This document shows, piece by piece, positions 16,110 to 24,647 of a DNA stretch of 64,000 nucleotides; within the stretch, counting starts at the first letter, position 1; each line of letters begins with the position of its first letter. The position numbers and the translations under genes were made by a program. The stretch covers positions 143,001-207,000 of the forward strand of contig NZ_ABOX02000008.1 of the NCBI RefSeq assembly GCF_000172555.1. The letters are read 5' to 3'. This stretch comes from Pedosphaera parvula Ellin514. GTDB lineage: Bacteria; Verrucomicrobiota; Verrucomicrobiia; Limisphaerales; Pedosphaeraceae. The notes beneath the pieces were generated by a model. The model ran no database searches. It worked only from the letters and a program-made list of their open reading frames with translations, and was not told the DNA's origin.

Positions 16110-19028
16110 TCAGGGAGACTTCAGCGCGCGGTAGTAACGACGTGAAGCCGAGCCGGACTGCGGATCAGTGATGGTCAACACGCCGTTTGCCGGCAGAGCA
16201 TTTGTGGCCAATGGATTCCAGGAGACGAGATCCGCGGATGATTGGATGATATAGGTTGCCATGGGAGTTCCGGTGAGAACGAAGGTGAATCCTCCTCCGA
16301 AGACTTTTTGTAATTGGCTTAGAAATGGTGGCGCATTGGGGCTGACTGTTATTGAGTTGGTGGCGAAGGCGCGACGGCCATCTGGCCATTGCACTTCAGC
16401 CTCAATCCAATACGTCCCGGCTTGAGATCCCGGAGAGAAGGTGTAGTTCTGGCTGCCGAAAGCGGGTTCCTGGCCGCTGGCTTCCCACATAATCCTCGCT
16501 GTGCTCAGATTCGTATCGGCCACGTTGAGGGTAACGGTTACGGGTTGGTTCGGGAGACTGGCGGTTGTGGGCGCGATGATGCTGGCATTGGTTGAGCGCC
16601 AGAGCTGACTGGCGAGCGGCGTTTGTGCTGCGAGCCAGACGAGGCCGGCGAAGCTTCGCGCGGTGTCAGTGGTGGAGCCTTCCGTGGAAACATTCCAATC
16701 ATCGCACCAACGGTCGTAATAAGGATAGGGTGAAGTGTCCACGTTGTCGGAAGGATAGGTAAGCCCGCTCAATTCCCAACCATAGACCCATGTGGGTTGG
16801 AAACCGGTTTGGAGATTGCTGATGGGAATTCCATCCTTGGGCAGCGCACGACGATCATTGAGCGAGTATTGATCCACGATGTTACGCAGACGTTTCCAGC
16901 CGAGACCGGTGATGTAGGAGACGTTGACGGGGTTGCAACCGCTTTCAAAGTTCAGGTTGCGGAGAAGAGCATCCACATATTGCGGGTCAGGGTTGAACTG
17001 ATAAGCCACTACCATATCGAAAGCCTGGGCGGACGAAAAATACCAGCCGCCACCGCGATAGGCTTTCGATAAATCCGGGAAACTCGTGCCGTAAGCGTTA
17101 TCCTGCGACCAACTCAGAATGTCATTGCCGCAGTTCGTGATCACGTTGATGCACTTCTCGAGATAATCCTGCTGGATTTGCGCGTTGCTCAATCTGCCAT
17201 TTCTCACGGCAAAGGCGTAATCACGCACAGCATTGCCGTAACAGGCATACATCCGCAGCCACCCCCAGCGAAAGGTGGTAAAATCCGTGGGATTGGGAAA
17301 CCATTCGAAGAGCTTCGCCTGATATTGCGGGTCGCCGCTGGCCAAAAACATTTCGCAGGCGGCCCAGGCCAGTTCGTCATGGTGGGTGAAATCGTCATCG
17401 AAATGCTGCACCTTCTGGTACGAGCCATCGAGGCCGAAGCGCGCAATGGCGTTGGTCAGGAATTGCCAGCCGAGTTGCGCCTTCGCCCAGTAATTGCTGG
17501 CAACCTGCGGGTAAGCCTGTTTGAAGCGAGGTGAGGAAGCGCATTGCGCGAGCGCGGCCACAGCGGCGGCGGTGCAGCCGGTGTTCTTCGGCCACACGAC
17601 CTGTGGGTCGCCATTTTCAGGCAACACGTCCAGCTCGTATTCGCGGAATTGCGGATAGACCGAGTAATAGAAGCCGCCATCGGCATCCTGCATTCGCGCC
17701 AGAAAATCCGCCTCCCATTTCGCCTCCTGCAATACGTCGCTGATACCGTCACCACTTTCCGGGATGCCCAAATTGTCCAAGGCTCCCACGCCTGGCAGTG
17801 AGTCGGCCGCGAACACGAGGGTGTGAACCAATTGTGCTCCGTTATAGGTGACGCGATTGTAATCGCCCGCTTCGAAGTGGCCACCGGAAACGGACACGGT
17901 CCCTTGATTTACGAAAGGATAAAGTTGCGTGGAATAATTCGTGAGCGCAGGAGCGGTTTGAGGCGGATTGTCCGAATTCACTTCGAGGCAATAGTTCGAA
18001 ACTGTCTGCCAGGTGAAGGCGAAGGGTGCTGAGGCGTTGGTCGGCACGCTCGCGGGAGCGAGGTGATCGGCGGCATGGGTGAAGCGGGTGAACGGCATGT
18101 CCACTGCGAAGCCGCCGCGCTGATGGAACATTCCCAAGGCGTAGGTGCGTGCGAAAGCCATGGCGATGCCGTCATCGACGCGGAATGGCAGTGAAGCGCC
18201 CATGCCAGGAACGGCGAGGCGGTATTCGCCGGGCGTGGTCAAACTACTGAAATCCGCTTCGTAGACTTTTCGATATGGCGTCGGCGTATAATTGTAGCCC
18301 ACATCCGGGCGCAAGGTCAGCGTGCCCTGATAGACTGTGGTGCCACTGGATGCGTTGACGATGGAAAATTGATTGGCGGGAATCGTCATTTCGCCAAGGT
18401 CACCCAGGTAATAACCAATCGCCGCCTTTTTCGGGTACGATGGCAGGTAGCCTTCCTGGTTGACGTGAATCGCAGGATTAAATCTCAATGTGTCAGCGGC
18501 AGCTCTAAAAGCCATGTTGGTTGGCCAGAGTGTTCCATTGTTGATCACCTGAACCGCAGCGCCCGCCGCGATGGAATTGCTCAATTGCAGATAAAGCTGG
18601 TTGCCGATTCGCAAATCCCACGCGAGTAAAGGCGCATAGAGCGGACGGCGTTTGAAACCAACTCCCGTGACGAGGTTGGTTTGGCCATTGACGATTACCC
18701 TGACGCTGGACATGTCCGGCGAAACAAAAGTTTGCTGGTCGTTGACCCAATCCCAGTCATTCACGCGCGCGGGATCGGGCTGCTTGGTGTTAACGAGAAA
18801 CAGTTCCAGCAAATTAGGAGAGAGAATGCGCAGGGCATGATCGCCGGGTGCCGGTGTCTGAATATCAATGGGCAGAGGAATGGCGGCCGAGGCACAATTC
18901 AGGAATCCCGGAACCAGCAGGGCGGCTAAAAATCCCCGTCCGCATGACAGAGGTTTGAAACGGTTTTTCAGGCGGGGTCTGACGAGAGTCGAAACCAGGG
19001 AACGAAAAACGAAACACTTCTTTTGCAT
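16110..19028 (-). CDS. Secreted glycoside hydrolase family 9 (endoglucanase-like) with CelD-type Ig domain
   Basis: A 972-residue protein with a signal region ending near residue 48. Residues ~155-270 form the cellulase N-terminal Ig-like domain (HVNQEGYLPSYPKKAAIGYY, then PGEYRL and PFRV). Residues ~275-790 are the GH9 (alpha/alpha)6 catalytic domain: GGHFEAGDYNR corresponds to the usual DAGD catalytic loop, with WEADFLARMQDADGGFYY and the late WNVSTEGSTTDTARS region. After an Ig-like linker comes the shared tail domain (YIIQSSADLVSW ... RRYYR). In the catalytic loop the first Asp is Glu and the second, the expected base, is kept. It probably cleaves beta-1,4-glucans outside the cell. Confidence 0.85.
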   Translation of the reverse strand: MQKKCFVFRSLVSTLVRPRLKNRFKPLSCGRGFLAALLVPGFLNCASAAIPLPIDIQTPAPGDHALRILSPNLLELFLVNTKQPDPARVNDWDWVNDQQTFVSPDMSSVRVIVNGQTNLVTGVGFKRRPLYAPLLAWDLRIGNQLYLQLSNSIAAGAAVQVINNGTLWPTNMAFRAAADTLRFNPAIHVNQEGYLPSYPKKAAIGYYLGDLGEMTIPANQFSIVNASSGTTVYQGTLTLRPDVGYNYTPTPYRKVYEADFSSLTTPGEYRLAVPGMGASLPFRVDDGIAMAFARTYALGMFHQRGGFAVDMPFTRFTHAADHLAPASVPTNASAPFAFTWQTVSNYCLEVNSDNPPQTAPALTNYSTQLYPFVNQGTVSVSGGHFEAGDYNRVTYNGAQLVHTLVFAADSLPGVGALDNLGIPESGDGISDVLQEAKWEADFLARMQDADGGFYYSVYPQFREYELDVLPENGDPQVVWPKNTGCTAAAVAALAQCASSPRFKQAYPQVASNYWAKAQLGWQFLTNAIARFGLDGSYQKVQHFDDDFTHHDELAWAACEMFLASGDPQYQAKLFEWFPNPTDFTTFRWGWLRMYACYGNAVRDYAFAVRNGRLSNAQIQQDYLEKCINVITNCGNDILSWSQDNAYGTSFPDLSKAYRGGGWYFSSAQAFDMVVAYQFNPDPQYVDALLRNLNFESGCNPVNVSYITGLGWKRLRNIVDQYSLNDRRALPKDGIPISNLQTGFQPTWVYGWELSGLTYPSDNVDTSPYPYYDRWCDDWNVSTEGSTTDTARSFAGLVWLAAQTPLASQLWRSTNASIIAPTTASLPNQPVTVTLNVADTNLSTARIMWEASGQEPAFGSQNYTFSPGSQAGTYWIEAEVQWPDGRRAFATNSITVSPNAPPFLSQLQKVFGGGFTFVLTGTPMATYIIQSSADLVSWNPLATNALPANGVLTITDPQSGSASRRYYRALKSP

Positions 19029-19159
19029 CGCCGGCCATCGTCAGGCTGCGGCAGTAATCTGACAATTAGCAGTGAGTCTCAAATTCGAGGAATAAACACC
19101 CTATAGTGAAAGGATGGAAAACAGGGTGTTGCAGAGCAAAAACGTCCAATGGATGACTT

Positions 19160-20590
19160 CTATGCCTTGGAATTACCAACGCCCTTGAATGCGGGATCGT
19201 TCAATCCGGGTAGTTCGCCGGTGCTGTCGGAGAATTGATCCACGGGCGTTCCCATGCGGGTGAGCATGGAGCGATATAAATTGCAGAGCGGAGTGTTCTT
19301 CTCGTAAACGAGATGGCGGCCGGGTGAAAGTGTGCCGCCGCCTTGACCTGCGAGCAGGATGGGAAGATTGTGCGGGTTATGCTCATTGCCATCACGCATG
19401 CCGGCGCCGAACAACACCATGGAATTGTCGAGCAAGGTCCGCTCGCCTTCCTGGATGGATTGCATTTTCTCCAGCATGTAAGCGAGTTGGGTCATGTGCC
19501 AGATGTTGATTAACTTGTATTGCTCCAGCTTTTTCTCGTCGCTGTGGTGATGAGAGATTTCGTGGTGGCTGCCTTTCACGCCATCCAGGAAGGAAAAATT
19601 CTTAGTGCTAACAGCGTTGCCAAACATGAAAGTGGAGATGCGGGTCGAGTCGCTCCAGAAGGCCAGCACCATCAAGTCGAGCATCAGGCGGACATGTTCG
19701 GTATGATTGCCGGAGCGTTCACTGGCCTGGGCGGGATCAAGGTAGAAATCCTTGATGCGAGCGCCGAGCTTATCGATTTCGCGGCGGACCAGGGGATCAG
19801 CCCTGTATTCCTCGCGTGTGCGTTTGGCATCGAATTCGATCCGCTTTTCCACGGCGCGGACCGAATCAAGATATTCGTTTATCTTGGCCTGATCGGCTTG
19901 GCCCACTTTGGATTTCAAACGGCGGGCATCTTCCATCACCAGGTCCACGACGCTTTTGTCGGCGGTACTGTTCTTGCCCCCAGCATCTCCAGTGCGGAAC
20001 ATGCGGTCGAAAGCCAGTTGAGGATTGATTTCTTTGGCGACCGGAGTGGTGGGTGTGCTCCAGGCGATGTGGGAGCCGTACAGGCGGGTGTAGCCGACAG
20101 TCCTATCGACGCCAGTGGTCACCGGTTCGATGCCCAGTTCCAGGGAGGGCAGGGTGGTGAGATTGCCGATGCGCTGCGCCGCGATTTGATCCATGGACGT
20201 GCCGCCGCAACGCAGGTCGCTTCCGGTGGTGCGCGTGATGGTGGTGCCAGTGAGGAACGCGGCCGTCTTGACGTAATGCCCGTCTCCACCTTCGGTCTTC
20301 GCATTCATCAACTGAGTGAGAACCAGCAGTTCATCCTTCAGTTTGGAAAGCGGCTGGAGGATGGGAGAGAGTTCGAAATCGTGGCCGACACCCTTGGGTG
20401 TCCAGTGGTGGGGATTGACGCCATTGGCCATGTAAAGAACGGCCATGCGGACGGGAAAGCTGCGGGTGGCGGTACTTGCTGCAGAGTTGGCGAACAACGA
20501 GCGCGGGGCCATGGCCTCGAGCATGGGGAGACTCAACATGGCGCCGACGCCTTTCAACATGGTTCGGCGGGAGATTTTCCAGTTTTGCAT
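19160..20590 (-). CDS. DUF1552 protein, Tat-exported
   Basis: A 476-residue protein starting with a twin-arginine signal (KISRRTMLKGVGAMLSLPML), so it is exported folded. The remainder matches DUF1552, a family typical of Planctomycetes and Verrucomicrobia: VLYMANGVNPHHWTPKG near the N-terminus, a central SSADKSVVDL-like helix region, SHHHSDEKK and MVLFGAGMRDGNEHNPHNLP. It is 1 bp downstream of the DUF1592 gene, its usual partner. The enzymatic role is unknown; polymer or sulfated-glycan metabolism has been suggested by context in the literature I recall. Confidence 0.9.
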   Translation of the reverse strand: MQNWKISRRTMLKGVGAMLSLPMLEAMAPRSLFANSAASTATRSFPVRMAVLYMANGVNPHHWTPKGVGHDFELSPILQPLSKLKDELLVLTQLMNAKTEGGDGHYVKTAAFLTGTTITRTTGSDLRCGGTSMDQIAAQRIGNLTTLPSLELGIEPVTTGVDRTVGYTRLYGSHIAWSTPTTPVAKEINPQLAFDRMFRTGDAGGKNSTADKSVVDLVMEDARRLKSKVGQADQAKINEYLDSVRAVEKRIEFDAKRTREEYRADPLVRREIDKLGARIKDFYLDPAQASERSGNHTEHVRLMLDLMVLAFWSDSTRISTFMFGNAVSTKNFSFLDGVKGSHHEISHHHSDEKKLEQYKLINIWHMTQLAYMLEKMQSIQEGERTLLDNSMVLFGAGMRDGNEHNPHNLPILLAGQGGGTLSPGRHLVYEKNTPLCNLYRSMLTRMGTPVDQFSDSTGELPGLNDPAFKGVGNSKA

Positions 20591-20591
20591 A

Positions 20592-22472
20592 TTAGTTGGA
20601 TGCCTGTTGGGTGGGTTGGTTGCGACGGTACTGAAACGGGTAACTCTTTACAATCTCAGCAATCAAAACCGAGCTGCGATAATTACTCTCTGCCAACTTT
20701 TTGGTAATCTCTTTGACCGTGGGGACGTCGTAATATTCCAATCCCCGACCCAACGCATACGCTAGCATTTTTTCGGTGAGGTTTCGAGCGAAATCGTCCT
20801 TGCGATTCAGCAGGACTTTTTTCAATTCCGCCGGACCGGTAAACTTTTCCCCGGAAGGCATTACACCGGAGGCGTCCACCGGCTTTTGCTCAATCTCTGC
20901 GCGCCAGCGGCCGATGGCATCGAAGTTTTCCAAACCGAAGCCGAGCGGGTCCATCTTGGAATGGCAACCGGCGCAGTTCGGATTGGAGCGATGTTTTTCC
21001 AATTGTTGGCGTAGGGTCAGGCCATCGACTGGATGATCGTTGGGAGGCAGGCTTTGAACGAGTGGCGGCGGCGGAGGTGGAGGAGTTCCAAGAATTTGTT
21101 CCAGCACCCATTTGCCGCGGAGCACTGGACTGGTGCGCAAGGGATAGGAAGTCATGGTAAGGACGGCGCTCATGCCGAGCACGCCGCCGCGATTGGCGTC
21201 TTTCAATTCGACCTTTTGCAATTCGCGGCCATGAACTCCATCGATGCCGTAGAGCTGCGCGAGATCTTCGTTCAGGTAGGTATAATTGGCATCGAGAATG
21301 TCCATCACACTCCGGTCTTCCTGAACAACGGAGTTAAAGAACTCAATCACCTCGGCATACATGGCATCGCGAAGTGCAGGTGTGTATTCCGGAAACTTGT
21401 TTGTGTCGGGTTGGGCGGAGGTTTTCAATTCGCGCACGCGCAGCCATTGACCGGCAAAGCTGTCAGAGAAAACTTTTGATTTGCGATCGCGCAACATCCG
21501 TTGCACCTGTTGCTCCAATACTGCCGGCTCGTGGAGCTTGTTTTTGGAGGCGAGAGCAAACAGTTCGTCATCGGGCATGGAGGACCAAAGGAAATAGGAA
21601 AGCCGGCTGGCGAGCTCGTAATCGCTGACAGGATAGGGCTGGGAGGATTCGCGATCCTGTTCCACGCGGAAAAGGAATTTGGGGGAAACCAGGATGCCTT
21701 TCAGCGCGGTTTTTACGGCAGCTTCGTAGTCTTGTCCCTGTTTTCTGGCCGTATCGTAAATGGATAAGAGGCGGTCTACTTCTTCTTTTTGCGCGGGGCG
21801 GCGAAAGCCTTGCAGCGCGAAATGCGCGATGATTTTTTTAGCCGTGGCGCGGTCGGAGTTGAAGATGTTTTTCTTTGCAAAGAAAATTTTATCGTGATGG
21901 GCGGCGTCGAGTATTTCCGTGGCGGCAGCCAAATAGCGTTCCATCAGAATGGGAGGGATGAACATGGTGTCGGCATTGTTGTCGAAGCCGCCACCACCGC
22001 CGCCTTCGGTGGGAAATTTGTCGGCGGGATTGGAATCGACGCCCAGGAGGTCGCGCACGGTGCAATTGTATTCCGTTTTGCTGAGGCGATGGATGAGCAC
22101 GCGTCCGGGGTCTTTGGGCAGACGGCCTTCTTCAAGGTCTTTTAAGGATTTTTCAATCCAGGCAACCATCTGCTTGCGCTGCTCGACGGTGGGTTGTGGC
22201 TTGCCCTCGGGCGGCATGTCCTCATCGCGGACTTTGGCGACGACCTTCTCCCAGAGTTTGATGTCGTGATAGACGGAGATTGAGTTGGTGAACGAACTGA
22301 AGTTGACTCCGGCCTTGGCTTTATCCGGGCCATGGCATTTGGCGCAATATTGGTCAAGTAATGGGCGGATTTCTTCCTTGAAGGGATCGGGATGCGCGAC
22401 AGCGTCGGCTGCCGAAGCGGGTTGGACTCCCAGCAGCAGAACACCAATTAAACTGTACAAGCTTTTTCGCAC
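20592..22472 (-). CDS. Planctomycete-type cytochrome c / DUF1592-containing secreted protein
   Basis: A 626-residue protein with a signal peptide (LIGVLLLGVQPASAA). A cytochrome-like motif YCAKCHG occurs near residue 42. Then follow DUF1587 (~115-180, HRLSKTEYNCTVRDLLG), DUF1595 (~210-270), DUF1592 (~275-400, YELASRLSYFLWSSMPDDELF), DUF1588 (~405-510, containing NCAGCHSKMDPLGF) and DUF1585 (~525-605). The two CxxCH motifs predict covalent haem. It lies first in the minus-strand operon with DUF1552. The electron-transfer partner and substrate are unknown. Confidence 0.92.
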   Translation of the reverse strand: MRKSLYSLIGVLLLGVQPASAADAVAHPDPFKEEIRPLLDQYCAKCHGPDKAKAGVNFSSFTNSISVYHDIKLWEKVVAKVRDEDMPPEGKPQPTVEQRKQMVAWIEKSLKDLEEGRLPKDPGRVLIHRLSKTEYNCTVRDLLGVDSNPADKFPTEGGGGGGFDNNADTMFIPPILMERYLAAATEILDAAHHDKIFFAKKNIFNSDRATAKKIIAHFALQGFRRPAQKEEVDRLLSIYDTARKQGQDYEAAVKTALKGILVSPKFLFRVEQDRESSQPYPVSDYELASRLSYFLWSSMPDDELFALASKNKLHEPAVLEQQVQRMLRDRKSKVFSDSFAGQWLRVRELKTSAQPDTNKFPEYTPALRDAMYAEVIEFFNSVVQEDRSVMDILDANYTYLNEDLAQLYGIDGVHGRELQKVELKDANRGGVLGMSAVLTMTSYPLRTSPVLRGKWVLEQILGTPPPPPPPLVQSLPPNDHPVDGLTLRQQLEKHRSNPNCAGCHSKMDPLGFGLENFDAIGRWRAEIEQKPVDASGVMPSGEKFTGPAELKKVLLNRKDDFARNLTEKMLAYALGRGLEYYDVPTVKEITKKLAESNYRSSVLIAEIVKSYPFQYRRNQPTQQASN

Positions 22473-22631
22473 GTGCCATTAGAAGCGACGCTCGCCGCGG
22501 GTTGTTTATTCTTACAACTTATCAGACCAGCCGTCAGGCAAATGACTGAACCGGCTGATATAATAAGAAAATAGCGGTCTGAGAGAGCGTCTGCAACCGA
22601 TATACGCGGCGATGGTTGGAGAATTTAGCAA

Positions 22632-24296
22632 TTATTCTTCGAGGATGGTGCGGAAATATTTGGCAGGTTGGTCGAGCGGCTGGTGCAAAATAAAGATACC
22701 ATTGGTGTTGGTGATGGAACCGGTGACCGTCCAGTCAACCAGGTTGGTGGAGGATTCGATGCGGTAGCTGGCACTTTGATGGCCGAGTACGAGCCACTCC
22801 AGAGTAGGTGTGCCATTACTCGAAATTACCTTGGTGGAGAGGGTGAGGCAGGTGATGTTGGTTTGATTGCCAGTGTGAATGATTTCTTCGTCAGAATCGG
22901 AGAAGCTGCCCCAGTTGATAAGCGCTCCACCACAGGAATAGTTCGTTAACCCACCAGCAGCAGCGATATACTTGCTTTCGTCTTGGTAAATAATCTGGAT
23001 CGGGCCGTGAATTACTCCTGGCCCGGCGCCTCCCGGGTTTGCGTTCAAGTTGCAATTGTTGCCCCAATTCGTTGTGCCCGACCTCTGCATGATGGGGGTG
23101 AAACCCATAAAAGGATTGCCATCCCTGTCCTTCACTATACTGAAGCCAAGGTCCTTGACGCTGAAAATAAAATCGGGTTTCGCAGTCACCCGCTGAACCA
23201 TTTGGGTTGCCAGCAGCCCATTCGTGAAATAAAGATCCGCAAATTGGTTCGTCATCGGCGCAAAATTGCCGAAGGAATTGGTGCTGTGGCGAAGAAAAGT
23301 GAGCTTTTCGATGCCAGGACGCGGAGCTGTGCGGACAAGTGTGTTGGTGCTATTTAAGGCGGCAACAACCGAATCCTCCAGCGTTTCTGTATGTACATTC
23401 GTACGATTTAAAAGGAAAAGCAGGGCGCCGACATCATCTTGAGACAAGCCGATGCAGAATTGACCGCTTAGATTGGAGGAATTAAAGAGATAATCTGCAA
23501 CACTCCCATTATCCGCCGATGAAGGATCGACGGGAAAATTGCGAGTAATTGCCTTGGAGAGGTTTGGGCCATAAGCAATAAGATAAAACGAATAGCTGAT
23601 TTGGTTGATGGAGTTGGTGGGCTGCAAGATGGTAGGATCGTAATTTCGTAAAATGCCGTAATCGGGAATAAATCCGGCCTGTTCGAGATCTGTTTCCCAG
23701 AGACCGTCCAAAAACTTTGAGGGTTGATAAAAGTAATTGGCCGTAGCGGCATCCCAATGTCTGAGAGTCCAAACGTAACGTGAGGGGGATGTCAGGCCCA
23801 ATTGTTCCAGGAGCAAAGAAAGGGTGACCGTCTTGAGGTCATAAAGAGTTTGCGCTTGCGCCTGGTAATTAAAGCGGCTCGTTGCCAAAGGATAGTTGGT
23901 TAACGCGATGTTTGAAGCGGGTGGCAGATCATTAATTACCTGAATCGCCTGCTCGACGGCGTCGACGCCGGGTTGGCCGAAGTAGTCGAGAAAGGATTGG
24001 TCGAAGCCATAGGTGACGACTGGCACGTTCCAGCGATATTCTTCACCCAAGGCCATTGGGCCGCCGATGTCACCTTGATTTGGAAAGTAGCCCAGGTCGG
24101 GAGTCATCCACGGCGTAAACGGGCCAAGGAGAGAGAAAGCATGGGAAGAAATGAGGTTACAAAGATATAGGGCGGAGCAGAGGACTCCGAGAAACACCCG
24201 CCTTTTGAGAGTAGTTTTCAAGCGTGGTGAGTGTAGGAAAGTTGGATGCGAAGTAAAGTTTCCTCTTGTTTTAGGGAGAGCATTGAAGTCTGCCAT
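22632..24296 (-). CDS. Large secreted protein of unknown function with shared tail domain
   Basis: 554 residues from ATG 24296; the frame is open further upstream to 24575, but that part is low-complexity and overlaps a repeat. A signal-anchor segment (RRVFLGVLCSALYLCNL) spans ~30-46. The mature region starts SLLGPFTPWMTPDLGYFPNQ and has no catalytic motif I recognise. A family of similar proteins is known to me from soil Verrucomicrobia, without function. The end carries the shared tail (YRIESSTNLVDW ... KYFRT). Confidence 0.7.
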   Translation of the reverse strand: MADFNALPKTRGNFTSHPTFLHSPRLKTTLKRRVFLGVLCSALYLCNLISSHAFSLLGPFTPWMTPDLGYFPNQGDIGGPMALGEEYRWNVPVVTYGFDQSFLDYFGQPGVDAVEQAIQVINDLPPASNIALTNYPLATSRFNYQAQAQTLYDLKTVTLSLLLEQLGLTSPSRYVWTLRHWDAATANYFYQPSKFLDGLWETDLEQAGFIPDYGILRNYDPTILQPTNSINQISYSFYLIAYGPNLSKAITRNFPVDPSSADNGSVADYLFNSSNLSGQFCIGLSQDDVGALLFLLNRTNVHTETLEDSVVAALNSTNTLVRTAPRPGIEKLTFLRHSTNSFGNFAPMTNQFADLYFTNGLLATQMVQRVTAKPDFIFSVKDLGFSIVKDRDGNPFMGFTPIMQRSGTTNWGNNCNLNANPGGAGPGVIHGPIQIIYQDESKYIAAAGGLTNYSCGGALINWGSFSDSDEEIIHTGNQTNITCLTLSTKVISSNGTPTLEWLVLGHQSASYRIESSTNLVDWTVTGSITNTNGIFILHQPLDQPAKYFRTILEE

Positions 24297-24647
24297 TCGG
24301 CACTGATTGCTGGCGCGAGGTGTTGAGTCGTGGGGCGCATACGCGAGTTGGGGCAAGGGGTTGTATGGAATCGTGGGCCAGGTTAGTGCGGCGCTCAGGG
24401 ACTGATACGCCCTACCCACGAGCCTGGCGGCGGGGTTGGAATTCCCGGCCACGACACCGCGGCTCGTATGAGACCGGGAGCGTCCTGTCGGAGGGGAATG
24501 TTGCGAAAATGAATGGGGCGAATCTCCATGCGGTATGGATAAGGGACTCCATATACCTTTTTGCAGCCAGATCATACAACTTCACCTGTGAAATCGACGG
24601 GTTTGCCTTGGTTGCCCGCAATGAGGCGGGTGAGCAGGACGGCGGGG
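24297..24647. repeat. Divergent intergenic region with a GC-rich REP-like unit
   Basis: The stretch 24326-24436 contains GTGGGGCGCATACGCGAG and AGCCTGGCGGCGGGGTTGGA. These match wording in the arrays at 43832-44110 and 46421-46490, next to the RAYT transposase gene. The interval must also contain the promoter of the kelch gene. Confidence 0.5.

Noticed and set aside
19520..20707. 395-codon plus-strand frame
   Set aside because: It lies antisense to the DUF1552 gene, whose Tat signal and motifs are clear. GC-rich codon bias creates the open frame.
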